A stretch of DNA of 64,000 nt from Leucobacter ruminantium (GTDB lineage: Bacteria > Actinomycetota > Actinomycetes > Actinomycetales > Microbacteriaceae), in the NCBI RefSeq assembly GCF_017565705.1, contig NZ_JAGDYL010000006.1, positions 124,001-188,000 on the forward strand, written 5' to 3'. Both the position numbers and the translations under genes were made by a program. Positions 38,096-51,096 of the stretch are shown one piece after another. The notes beneath the pieces were generated by a model. That model ran no database searches. It was given only the letters and a program-made list of their open reading frames with translations, and was not told where the DNA came from. Numbering within the stretch: the stretch's first letter is position 1; the number at the start of each line of letters is the position of its first letter.

Positions 38096-40046
38096 TCCGA
38101 TTCCTCCCCGCCGCGCTCCGGTTCCACGCTCTCCTCAAGCTTAGCGGCAGCGGAGTCGTTCGGAGACTGTGAGCGGGCTCCGGCGGCCGGTTCCCGCAGG
38201 TGCGCGGCGACCTGTTCGGCGAGTTTCGCGCCGAGCCCGGGCGCGGCGGCGAGTTCCTCGAGCGAAGCGGCCCGCAGCCGGGTCACCGATCCGAAGTGCT
38301 TGAGCAGGCCCTGCACCCGCTTCGGGCCGAGTCCCGGGATCTCGGAGAGCCTGCTCGCGATCGCGGTGCTGCGGCGCTGCCGCTGGAAGGTGATCGCGAA
38401 GCGGTGCGCCTCGTCCCGGATGCGCTGCACGAGGAACAGCGCCTCGCTCGTCCGCGGCAGGATCACCGGAAAGGGATCGCCGGGCAGCCAGATCTCCTCG
38501 AGCCGTTTCGCGATGCCGCACAGGGCCACATCGTCGATTCCGGCCTCGCTCAGCGCGCGCTCGGCGGCGCGCACCTGCGGCTCTCCGCCGTCCACGATGA
38601 GCAGCTGCGGCCGGTCGCGGTAGACGCCCGACGGCTGCTCCCCGCTCTCGCGCGAGGCGTTCAGCTGGGCAGCGCGACGGGAGACCACCTGGTGGATCGA
38701 ATCGGTGTCGTCGCGCGTCTCCTCGATGCGGTATTTGCGGTAGGCGCCCTTCGCGGGAAGGCCGTCCTCGAAGACGACGAGCGAGGCCACGACCCCCGTG
38801 CCCTGCAGGTGCGAGACATCGATGCACTCGATGCGCAGCGGCGCCTCCTCCATGCCGAGCGCCTGCTGCAGCTCGGCGAGCGCATCGGTGCGGGCGGTGA
38901 GGTCCGCAGCGCGCTTGAGCTTGTGCCTGATGAGGTGCTCCCCCGCGTTCAGCACGGCCCGCTCCATCAGCTGGGCCTTGTCGCCCCGCTCGGGAACGCG
39001 CACCCGGACCCTGCCCTGCCGCGGACGCTTCGCGCTGAGCGCCTCCTCGAGTTCGGGGGCGTTCTCGGGCAGCGAAGGAACGAGCACCTCGGGGGGCGGC
39101 TCGCGATCGCCCTCGTAGGCGGACTGGATGACCTGTTCGAGCAGCGTGCCGGGCGAATCGTCGAGCTCCACGTCCACGATCCAGCTGCGCTCTCCCCGGA
39201 TACGTCCACCGCGGATGATGAACTGGTGCGCCGCCGCCGCGAGCTCGTCGGCCCTCAGCCCGAACACGTCCAGGTTCACGTCGAGGCCGAGCACCACGGC
39301 GTTCCTCTCCATCACGTGTTCGACGGCTTGGGCCTGATCCCTCAGCCTCGCTGCCTCCTCGTAGCGCTGCTCGGCAGCCGCATCGCGCATGGCGCGCTGC
39401 AGCCGGCGCAGATGGCTCCGGTCGCCGCCGTTCAGGAACGCCACGAGTTCGTTCACGCGCTCGCGATGCTCCTCGATCGTGAGCTTCTGCGAGCAGGGAC
39501 CGCTGCAGCGCCCGATCTGCCCCGCCAGACACGGCCGGCCGCTCTGCACGGCTCGCTTGTAGTCGGCGTCGTTGCAGGTGCGGATCGGGAAGGCCTGCTG
39601 CAGCAGCGACGTCGTCTCGCGCAGCGCCCACACTTTCGGATAGGGGCCGAAGTAGCGGGCGCCGCGGATGCGCTCGTTGCGCGTGATGATGAGCCTGGGG
39701 GCCTCCTCCCGCAGGGTAACGGCGAGGTATGGGTAGGTCTTGTCGTCTTTGAACTGGACGTTGAACGGCGGCTTGAACTCGGTGATCCAGGTGTGCTCGA
39801 GCACGAGCGACTCGGTGTCGGTCGCGACCACGGTCCAGTCGAGCTTCGCCGCGAGGGAGAGCATGGTGCGGGTGCGCGGCATGAGCGAGTGCATCGGCTG
39901 GAAGTAGTTCGCGAGACGGGCTCGCAGGTTCTTCGCCTTGCCGATGTAGAGCACCCTGCCGTGCTTGTCGCTGAAACGGTAGACGCCCGGGCTCGTGGGG
40001 ATCTCGCCCTGCGCCGGGCGGAAGGCGAGACGGTGGTCGTCGGGGC

Positions 40047-40050
<4 letters not shown>
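38092..40050 (-). CDS. uvrC: Excinuclease ABC subunit C
   Basis: A 652-residue nuclease making both incisions in nucleotide excision repair. It has an N-terminal GIY-YIG domain ([18 protein letters not shown]), a Cys cluster ([13 protein letters not shown]), a UVR motif for UvrB contact near 210-245, an RNase H-like nuclease with [12 protein letters not shown] and VDGG, and C-terminal helix-hairpin-helix motifs ([11 protein letters not shown]). The GTG overlaps the uvrA stop as GTGA, which decides the start among several in-frame options. Confidence 0.96.
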
Positions 40051-42959
<2,909 letters not shown>

Positions 42960-42965
42960 CGTCTC

Positions 42966-42971
42966 ATTCTA
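42966..42971 (-). promoter_or_regulatory. -10 box (TAGAAT) for leaderless uvrA
   Basis: TAGAAT on the minus strand with a 6-nt spacer to the GTG start. Confidence 0.6.
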
Positions 42972-42990
42972 GGCCGTGCCGAGCCTCGAA

Positions 42991-43006
42991 TCGAACATAT
43001 GTACGA
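42991..43006. promoter_or_regulatory. LexA-binding SOS box upstream of uvrA
   Basis: TCGAACATATGTACGA matches the actinobacterial SOS box TCGAAC-N4-GTTCGA at 11 of 12 fixed positions. It overlaps the position expected for the uvrA -35. It also lies 76 bp before the divergent HTH-RES gene pair. Confidence 0.75.
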
Positions 43007-43029
43007 GGGTTTCGCGGAGGGCATAGTTC

Positions 43030-43054
43030 CGAAAACCAGGCTTTCGAGTATTAT
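43030..43054 (+). promoter_or_regulatory. Candidate promoter/operator of the HTH-RES operon
   Basis: A TATTAT -10 box at 43049-43054 in an AT-rich patch, preceded by the inverted repeat CGAAA (43030-43034) and TTTCG (43042-43046). Autoregulation by the HTH protein is a guess. Confidence 0.35.
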
Positions 43055-43081
43055 TGACACAAGGAGACGAAAGGACCTGGC

Positions 43082-43720
43082 ATGTCGATCGCTCAGCTTC
43101 CCCAGAACACCGGCCGGGGCCGTCGTGCCCTCGGCGGTGGTCCCGCGCGCGATCGACTGCGCGCACTCGTCACGCAGCTCGAGGACGACCGCCTCGACGT
43201 AGCCGAGGATCTGCTCTCGGAGATCATCGCCCACCAGCACATCGGCACCCGGGGCTTCACCGCCTCCGAACTCACCGCTCTCGAGCGGTTCGGGGTCGAC
43301 GAAGCGGAGCTGACCGCCCCGACGGCGCTCCCCGCCACTGTGCGCGGGCGGCTCTGGGAACGGGAGTTCGCGGCGCACAGCATCACCGTCGCCGAGGCCG
43401 CGGCCAGGCTCGGCGTCACCCCGGCACGGGTCCGCCAGCGCTGCGCGGAGGGCACACTCATCGCGCAGCGCCGCTCCGACGGCTGGCATCTGCCGCTCTT
43501 CCAGTTCCCCGACGGCCGCGAACCGCGCGGCTGGGCGGCGGTCGCTCGTGCGATCCCTCGCGGCACGCCGCTGCTCCTCACCGAGCGCGTGCTCACCACC
43601 CCGGCCCCCCGCCTGGTGAGCGGCGGCGAGGAACTCGCTCCGTTCGAATGGCTCGCGCAGGGCGGCGATCCCGCGCTCGCCGCCGCCGCCGTCGATGACG
43701 CGCTGAACCGGCTGCCGTGA
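43082..43720 (+). CDS. Helix-turn-helix antitoxin-like partner of the RES protein
   Basis: A 212-residue protein. A MerR/excisionase-like helix-turn-helix occupies about residues 99-142 (TVAEAAARLGVTPARVRQR, then a wing ending in GWHLPLFQF). The C-terminus has APFEWLAQGGDPALA at 186-200, which resembles the toxin-contacting WLxxGGDP region of antitoxins paired with RES toxins. It is not a canonical Xre-MbcA/ParS antitoxin, and there is no clear DUF2384 domain. The coupling GTGA to the RES gene is the main support. Ribosome site AAAGGA. Confidence 0.75.
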   Translation: MSIAQLPQNTGRGRRALGGGPARDRLRALVTQLEDDRLDVAEDLLSEIIAHQHIGTRGFTASELTALERFGVDEAELTAPTALPATVRGRLWEREFAAHSITVAEAAARLGVTPARVRQRCAEGTLIAQRRSDGWHLPLFQFPDGREPRGWAAVARAIPRGTPLLLTERVLTTPAPRLVSGGEELAPFEWLAQGGDPALAAAAVDDALNRLP

Positions 43721-44406
43721 GCGAGCACCTCCCGCCACCCGACGCCGCGCGGTTCCCCGAGCTCGAAGAGGATCCGAGGTGGGTCCGGGAGGTGCCGCCC
43801 CGTACCGCGGTCGCGCGCATCTTCCGCGCCTCGGGCCTCCACTCGGGCGAATGGCACGCCTTCCGCACCTTCGGGCCGCTCGATGGCCGCTTCGACCCCC
43901 ACCCCGAGCCCGTCGGCGAGCACACCGACGCGAGCGTGCTCTACGGCGTGCTCGAGAGCTCCGAGACCCTCGGGCGCGAGGCCGGCGGTGGTGGCGCGGA
44001 CGGGTCGTTCGCCGCGGCCCTGCTCGAGGTCTTCCAGTCGACCCGCATGATCCGGACGGGGGTCGGCGCTCCGACTCTCGCGGTGTTCGAGACCCGTCGG
44101 CCTCTGCGTCTGCTCGATCTCTCCGACAGCGACTGGATCACCGTCGCCGGGGGCAATGCCGCCATCTCGTCGGGCGGTCGTGCTGCGGCTCGCGCCTGGG
44201 CGCGGGCCATCGCCCAGCGCTACCCGTCGCTCGACGGCGTCGTCTCGGCGTCCTCCCTCGTGCCGACGGCGCGGGTGGTCGCGCTCTGGAAGCCGGCCGA
44301 GAACGCGCTTCCGCAACATCCGTCGGCGCTCATCAGGCTCGACCGCCCGGAGATGGCCGGCGTCATCGACCGCATCGCCGATCGCTACGGCTACGCCGTG
44401 CTGTGA
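43717..44406 (+). CDS. RES-domain protein, probable NAD-degrading toxin
   Basis: A 229-residue RES-domain protein. The family core is visible: ARIFRASG with the conserved Arg, GEWHAFRTFGPLDGRFDPHP, SVLYG with the conserved Tyr, and the Glu in ESSETLGRE. Known RES toxins (MbcT, Res) degrade NAD+. The GTG start overlaps the upstream HTH gene stop, as expected of a toxin-antitoxin pair. Activity is inferred from family only; some RES proteins are not toxins. Confidence 0.8.
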   Translation: MSEHLPPPDAARFPELEEDPRWVREVPPRTAVARIFRASGLHSGEWHAFRTFGPLDGRFDPHPEPVGEHTDASVLYGVLESSETLGREAGGGGADGSFAAALLEVFQSTRMIRTGVGAPTLAVFETRRPLRLLDLSDSDWITVAGGNAAISSGGRAAARAWARAIAQRYPSLDGVVSASSLVPTARVVALWKPAENALPQHPSALIRLDRPEMAGVIDRIADRYGYAVL

Positions 44407-44527
44407 GCCGCTTCTGATTCTGCTTCCTGTGTTTGTAGGGTGCACAACAAAGATCGAGCCGCGATTCTGAATCTGGATCGGCCTGCGAGGGCTCTTCGAC
44501 GTCGGTGGTGCCGGGGAGACTGTAGCC

Positions 44528-46219
44528 ATGTCCTCGATTCCGTTCGCTCCCGGCACCGTGTCGCACGCACGGTTGCAGCGGCTTGCCGCCGATCTGGAAG
44601 ATGTGGAGCAAGAGCAGCGCGGCTTGGAGGCGCGCAAGGTGGAGCTGCTCGCCGAAGTGGGGCGCCTCGCCGAGCAAGAGCGCGGTCTGCTTCCGTCGGA
44701 CAGCCGCAGCGCGGAGATGACGCATCGCGCGGCGGCAGCCGAGGTGAGCTTCGTGCTGGGCATCGCGGATCGCAGTGCCGAGCGCCTCATCGAACGGGCC
44801 CGGCGCCTGCACGAGCGGTATCCGCGGGTGCAGGCCTCGCTCGCCGCCGGTCGTATCGCCCTCGCGCACGCCGTTGGAATCGTGGAAGCCGGCGACATCC
44901 TCGGAACAACCGGAGCGCAGACCCGGGCAGGGGCGGATGCCGGGACGGCCTCTGATTCCGAAGCGGGGGAAGCCGATATCCGGGCCGCGTACGAGGCCGA
45001 GGCGCTGGCTGTCGCGGAGGTCGAGACTCCGAACAGGACACGCCGTTTGTCGAAGACGATCGCGGAGAGGCACGCATCCCGCACCCTCGAGCAACGCTTC
45101 GAACGCGCCCATGCAGAGCGCAGGGTCTGGGTGACGGAGCTCGGCGACGGCATGGCCGAACTGCACGCCGTGGCCGATGCGGTGTCGGTGCACGCCGCCT
45201 ACGACCGCCTGAGCAGGCAGGCTCACGAGATACAGCGCACCGACCGGCGAGCGGAACAGGCGGCGGTGGAGTCCGGAGCACCCGGCGTGCCGCAGCCGCG
45301 CTCGCTCGACCAGGCCCGCGCAGACCTCGCCCTCGACGTACTGCTGAACGGATCGCCCTCGAACGAGAACGGAGCCATCGGCCTCGGGCGGATCGACGCA
45401 CGAGTGCAGGTGATCGTACCCGCCGCGGTACTGCTCTCCACCGATTCCCGCGAAACCTCCGGGCACGAGGGTTCCCGGCACGGGAGCTCCGGGCACAGGA
45501 ACCCCGGCTACGGAGCCGGCGCGGCCGTGCTGGCCGGGTTCGGCCCCATCGACGCGGCCACCGCTCGACGGCTGGCCGCGATCACGACGGGTTGGGACCG
45601 CGCGATGTTCGACACGGAAACCGGCGAGTTGCTCAAAGTCGACCGCTATCGCCCTTCCGCCGAGATCATCCGGTTCCTCGAGGTCCGCGACCAGCACTGC
45701 AGATTCTGGGGATGTACGGTCCCACCTTTCAGAGCCGACCGCGATCACACCCGTGACGCGGCCCTCGGTGGCGAAACTTCGACCCGCAACCTCTCCGTGC
45801 TCTGCAGGCGACACCACATGATGAAGCACCACACCGGGCTCGGCATGACCCAACTAAAAAGAGGCGATATCGAGTGGCGAAGCACGCTCGGAAGGAGGGT
45901 TCGGGATCGTCCGGCTTCGCGCGTGATGTTCGAGCCGACCCGTGCTGCGCCGCAAGCCGAGCCGACGGCTCAAGGGAACGCCGCCGCGACGCGCGGGGAG
46001 CCCGATGCCGGACTCGGATCCGGAGCAGAACCCGACGTCGGGCCCAGGACTGGAACAGAACTCGACTCCTGCGCAGGACTCGACCCCGGCGTGGGTCTCG
46101 GACCCCGCACGAAGCTCGACCCCGGCGCGGAGATCGGGCCCGGCGCGGAGGTCGGGCCCGGCGCGGAGATCGGGCCCGGTGATCCGGAGGTGCCCGAAGC
46201 ACGACCTCGGGCGGCGTGA
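44528..46219 (+). CDS. DUF222/13E12-type HNH endonuclease domain protein (second copy)
   Basis: A 563-residue relative of the protein at 5464-7170 but clearly diverged. A coiled-coil-like N-terminus (residues 15-55) leads into DUF222, and the HNH module is at 391-435 (CRFWGC, ADRDHTRDAALGG, LSVLCRRHH). After the HNH there is a 110-residue low-complexity tail ending in PGAEIG/PGAEVG repeats encoded by 18-bp tandem units. GGGGAGA precedes the ATG. It follows the RES gene by 121 bp. Function is unknown. Confidence 0.85.
   Translation: MSSIPFAPGTVSHARLQRLAADLEDVEQEQRGLEARKVELLAEVGRLAEQERGLLPSDSRSAEMTHRAAAAEVSFVLGIADRSAERLIERARRLHERYPRVQASLAAGRIALAHAVGIVEAGDILGTTGAQTRAGADAGTASDSEAGEADIRAAYEAEALAVAEVETPNRTRRLSKTIAERHASRTLEQRFERAHAERRVWVTELGDGMAELHAVADAVSVHAAYDRLSRQAHEIQRTDRRAEQAAVESGAPGVPQPRSLDQARADLALDVLLNGSPSNENGAIGLGRIDARVQVIVPAAVLLSTDSRETSGHEGSRHGSSGHRNPGYGAGAAVLAGFGPIDAATARRLAAITTGWDRAMFDTETGELLKVDRYRPSAEIIRFLEVRDQHCRFWGCTVPPFRADRDHTRDAALGGETSTRNLSVLCRRHHMMKHHTGLGMTQLKRGDIEWRSTLGRRVRDRPASRVMFEPTRAAPQAEPTAQGNAAATRGEPDAGLGSGAEPDVGPRTGTELDSCAGLDPGVGLGPRTKLDPGAEIGPGAEVGPGAEIGPGDPEVPEARPRAA
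46121..46174 (+). repeat. Three tandem copies of an 18-bp unit in the HNH gene tail
   Basis: CCCGGCGCGGAGATCGGG at 46121-46138, 46139-46156 (one change) and 46157-46174. In frame it encodes PGAE(I/V)G. Confidence 0.92.
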
Positions 46220-46252
46220 TGGCAGCGGCGAGGTACGGGGATCCCGCGTCAG

Positions 46253-46298
46253 CCTCTCCTGCTACTCTCTCCTCCTCTCCTCCCCTTTTCCTTCTCCC
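46253..46298. other. Polypyrimidine tract
   Basis: Forty-six bases that are all C or T except GCTA at 46261-46264, in the gap before the GyrI-like gene. No function is evident. Confidence 0.8.
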
Positions 46299-46316
46299 GC
46301 GCCGTCACCCGGCGTC

Positions 46317-46322
46317 TACGCT
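46317..46322 (+). promoter_or_regulatory. -10 box (TACGCT) for the GyrI-like gene
   Basis: TACGCT, 6-nt spacer, ATG at 46329, with no ribosome site. Confidence 0.5.
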
Positions 46323-46328
46323 GAGACC

Positions 46329-46991
46329 ATGACGGGTCAGCGGACGCGGAGAGTCGGGCCAGCCTCCGACAAGATCGATTTCAAGAAGCAGCTCGACGTC
46401 TACCGCGCCCGCCGTGGCGGGTTCCGCATGGTCGAGGTGCCGCGGCTGCAGTATCTGATGATCGATGGGCACGGCGACCCGAACACCTCTCGGGGTTTCG
46501 GGGAGGCGATCGAGTCGCTGTACCCCGTCGCGTACGCGATGAAATTCGCGAGCAAGACGCGACTCGGACGCGACTACGTGGTTCCGCCGCTCGAGGGCCT
46601 GTGGTGGGCCGACGACATGGCGGTGTTCACCGAGGCGCGCGACAAGTCGGCGTGGGACTGGACTCTCATGCTCATGGTGCCCGATTGGCTGGGCGACGAG
46701 GAGTTCGAGGCGGCGATCGAGCGAGTGCGCGCAAAGGGCGGAACGTCGTTGTTGCCGCGGGTGCGCCTCGATGCGCTCTCCGAGGGTCCCTGCCTGCAGA
46801 CGCTGCACGTCGGCTCATTCGACGACGAGACCGAGGTGCTCGACCGTCTGCACCACGGGATCATCCCCGAGCGCGGGCTGCGCCTGGCCGGCACGCATCA
46901 CGAGATCTACCTGAGCGATATCCGTCGGGTCGCGTCGGAGAAGCAGCGCACGATCCTGCGCCAGCCCGTGGCCGACGATCGGGAGAGCTGA
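46329..46991 (+). CDS. GyrI-like small-molecule-binding domain protein
   Basis: A 220-residue soluble protein of the GyrI-like/SOUL-fold group (proteins related to gyrase inhibitor and to effector-binding domains). It has the FRMVEVPRLQYLMIDGHGDP segment and a late HHEIYLSDIRR motif typical of this group. The open frame extends far upstream through the HNH gene tail, but the TACGCT box 6 nt before ATG 46329 fixes the start. A role in binding cationic compounds or in stress is only a family guess. Confidence 0.8.
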   Translation: MTGQRTRRVGPASDKIDFKKQLDVYRARRGGFRMVEVPRLQYLMIDGHGDPNTSRGFGEAIESLYPVAYAMKFASKTRLGRDYVVPPLEGLWWADDMAVFTEARDKSAWDWTLMLMVPDWLGDEEFEAAIERVRAKGGTSLLPRVRLDALSEGPCLQTLHVGSFDDETEVLDRLHHGIIPERGLRLAGTHHEIYLSDIRRVASEKQRTILRQPVADDRES

Positions 46992-47039
46992 GTCGCGCGG
47001 AGGGGTCCGTTCCGTTCGAGCCTGTTCTTCGGACCCCCG

Positions 47040-47045
47040 TAGGCT
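47040..47045 (+). promoter_or_regulatory. -10 box (TAGGCT) for the VOC gene
   Basis: TAGGCT, 6-nt spacer, ATG at 47052. Confidence 0.5.
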
Positions 47046-47051
47046 CGAGCC

Positions 47052-47474
47052 ATGACACTCTCATTCGATTTCATCGCCATCGTGACGGCCGACCTCGGGG
47101 CCTCGCTCGACTTCTACCGCGCTCTGGGCGTGGACGTTCCGACCGGGCAGGACGATGCTCCCCACGTCGAGGCGAAGCTGCCGGGCGGCATGACGCTCGC
47201 CTGGGATCCCGTCTCGACCATCCGGAGCTTCATGCCCGACTTCGAACTTCCCGAGGGTGGCAACCGCATCGGATTCGCATTCAGAGCCGAGAGCCCGGCC
47301 GAGGTCGACCGCGCCTATGCGGACATCGTGGAGAGGTTCGCGACAGCCGCGCACACAGCGCCCTGGGACGCTCCGTGGGGGCAGCGTTACGCGACCGTGC
47401 TCGATCCCGACGGCAACTCGATCGATCTCTACGCCCCGCTCACCTCCGACGGTGCTGCTGCCTCCCTCGGCTGA
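47052..47474 (+). CDS. VOC-family protein (glyoxalase/dioxygenase fold)
   Basis: A 140-residue single-unit protein of the vicinal oxygen chelate superfamily. Two beta-alpha-beta-beta-beta halves are visible, with FIAIVTADLGASLDFYR opening the first and the DPDGNSIDLYAP motif ending the second. Substrate is unknown; drug-binding, lyase and dioxygenase roles occur in the family. The stop codon is inside the first unit of a 21-bp tandem array. It is convergent with uvrB. Confidence 0.85.
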   Translation: MTLSFDFIAIVTADLGASLDFYRALGVDVPTGQDDAPHVEAKLPGGMTLAWDPVSTIRSFMPDFELPEGGNRIGFAFRAESPAEVDRAYADIVERFATAAHTAPWDAPWGQRYATVLDPDGNSIDLYAPLTSDGAAASLG

Positions 47475-47634
47475 ACCGAGGCATCCTTCGGCTGAACCGA
47501 GGCATCCTTCGGCTGAACCGAGGCCTCCCTCGGCTGAGCCGAGGCATCCGCCGGCTGAGCAGAGGTATCCCTCGACTGAGCCCCGGCATCCCTCCGCTGA
47601 GCCGAATCCGCACCTGTCTGAGCCGAAGCCCCCG
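47467..47634. repeat. Eight-unit 21-bp tandem array with a hairpin in each early unit
   Basis: Units of 21 bp, first TCGGCTGAACCGAGGCATCCT, run contiguously from 47467; units 1-4 are close copies and 5-8 decay progressively. Units contain CCTCGG-N5-CCGAGG or, in unit 4, a 7-bp stem CCTCGGC-TGA-GCCGAGG. The VOC stop codon is in unit 1. The array fills the gap between convergent VOC and uvrB and may act as a terminator series. Confidence 0.85.
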
Positions 47635-47661
47635 CCGCCTGTGCCGGCGCGAACCCGGCGC

Positions 47662-49752
<2,091 letters not shown>

Positions 49753-49845
49753 GGTCACGAGGGTACTCCGACCCTCTGACAAACGCGCCCGGATCAGCCC
49801 TGGGCGGACACCGGGGAGTGGCCGTCTCGCACCTCGCCCAGATAG

Positions 49846-49874
49846 TTACATTTTGTAATTAAGTGGTAATGTAA
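49846..49874. promoter_or_regulatory. MarR operator/promoter in an AT-rich patch
   Basis: TTACA-TTT-TGTAA is a perfect inverted repeat at 49846-49858. TTACATT (49846-49852) also pairs with AATGTAA (49868-49874). An extended -10-like TGGTAATGT ends 7 nt before the MarR ATG, so the regulator probably represses its own promoter. Confidence 0.6.
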
Positions 49875-49879
49875 TAATC

Positions 49880-50332
49880 ATGGACACCACCCTGCTCGAC
49901 CGCCTCCTCGCCATCGGTGCACTGTTCCAGACCGACATGCAGCGCGCATTCGCCGGGACCTCGCTCACTGAAAGCAGAGTCCACGCGCTCTGGGTGCTGC
50001 AGCACTCCGGACCCGCGACGCAGCAGTGCCTCGCGGAAGCGCTGCGGGTCACTCCTCGCAGCATCTCCGCCCTCGTCGACGCGCTCGAATCGGCGGGCTA
50101 CGCGAAGCGCCTCCCCCACCCCGACGATCGACGAGCGGTGCTCGTCGCCCTCACCCCCTCCGCCGAACGGATGATGACCCGCATGCAGGAGGATCACCGA
50201 CACCTCTCCGATCGCCTGCTCTCCGCCGTCGACGCCGAGGATCGGGCAGCCTTCGAACGAGGAGTCGACGCGGTGCTCCGCGCACTGACCGAACTCGTCG
50301 CCGAGGAGCAGGTGCGCTATGGCGACCGTTGA
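49880..50332 (+). CDS. MarR-family transcriptional regulator
   Basis: A 150-residue winged-helix regulator. The recognition region is LAEALRVTPRSISALVDALESAGY and the wing carries PHPDDRRAVLVALT, the usual MarR DxRxxxLxLT motif. Flanking helices form the dimer interface. It overlaps the next gene by 14 bp, so a membrane protein is co-expressed. Operator candidates lie directly upstream. The ligand is unknown. Confidence 0.9.
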   Translation: MDTTLLDRLLAIGALFQTDMQRAFAGTSLTESRVHALWVLQHSGPATQQCLAEALRVTPRSISALVDALESAGYAKRLPHPDDRRAVLVALTPSAERMMTRMQEDHRHLSDRLLSAVDAEDRAAFERGVDAVLRALTELVAEEQVRYGDR

Positions 50333-50999
50333 CCTCACCGCGTTCCGCGACCTCGCCGTCCGCGCCCTGCGGGTGGAGCTGCGCATCTACGAGAGCCTGT
50401 GGCGCGCCGCCGCACGCCGGCCGAAGATCGCACCCGGCGCGCGCGGATTCCGCTACCACCGCCCTGTGCTCACGATCCTCATCATCTTCATGGTGCTCTC
50501 GGCGCTCGAGATCCCCATTCTCGACCTGATCGTGCACCGCTGGCCCGTGGTGCGCATCGCCGTGCTCCTGCTCGGCATCTGGGGCCTGACCTGGATGATC
50601 GGCCTGCTGTGCGCCTATCTCACTCGACCGCACACCGTCGGGCCCAAGGGCATCCGGGTGCGGGAGGGGCTCGAACTCGACATTCCCGTGCCGTGGGAGG
50701 ACTTCGCCTCGATCCGACGACTGACGGTCACGGAGGAGAGCATCGACCCCACCAGCACCGACAAGCCCGGGCGGGTCTTCGAGCACGAGGGAAGGCGGGT
50801 CTGCGCGATCTGGGTGGGCGGCGAGACGAACTTGGAGATCGAGTTCGAACGACCCGTGCGCATCCGGCTACCGGGGCGGCTCCCCAAGGGCGGCGAGCAC
50901 GAGGTGGCCGCACTGCGCCTCCACGCCGATGAACCGCGGGCTCTCATGGACGCGGTGGAGGAACAGCTCGCGAAGCTGAACGCGCGCCTCGCCGAGTGA
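50319..50999 (+). CDS. Two-helix membrane protein co-expressed with MarR
   Basis: A 226-residue protein that I do not recognise. A 45-residue basic N-terminus is followed by two hydrophobic helices near residues 50-72 and 78-100. A soluble C-terminal domain rich in beta-strand-like sequence (PWEDFASIRRLTV, VCAIWVGG) follows and resembles PH-like domains found behind membrane helices. It ends in an amphipathic helix. It overlaps the MarR gene, so it is the likely regulated target. Confidence 0.7.
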   Translation: MATVDLTAFRDLAVRALRVELRIYESLWRAAARRPKIAPGARGFRYHRPVLTILIIFMVLSALEIPILDLIVHRWPVVRIAVLLLGIWGLTWMIGLLCAYLTRPHTVGPKGIRVREGLELDIPVPWEDFASIRRLTVTEESIDPTSTDKPGRVFEHEGRRVCAIWVGGETNLEIEFERPVRIRLPGRLPKGGEHEVAALRLHADEPRALMDAVEEQLAKLNARLAE

Positions 51000-51037
51000 C
51001 ACCGGACGTCAACTACCCGAGCAGATGACAAGCACAC

Positions 51038-51067
51038 TTGACACACGGTGAAAGTCGAGGCGATACT
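51038..51067 (+). promoter_or_regulatory. Sigma-70-type promoter of the ABC exporter operon
   Basis: TTGACA at 51038-51043, 18-bp spacer, GATACT at 51062-51067. An inverted repeat CAAG-CACA-CTTG (51029-51040) overlaps the -35 and could be an operator. Ribosome site AAAGGAGA follows at 51083-51090. Confidence 0.7.
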
Positions 51068-51096
51068 TGCCGCGGGGCGAGTAAAGGAGACTTTCC

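Noticed and set aside
47467-47634. Possible CRISPR array
   Set aside because: Units are contiguous without unique spacers, and no cas genes are nearby.
49753-49845. SOS box for uvrB
   Set aside because: No sequence near TCGAAC-N4-GTTCGA is seen in this gap.
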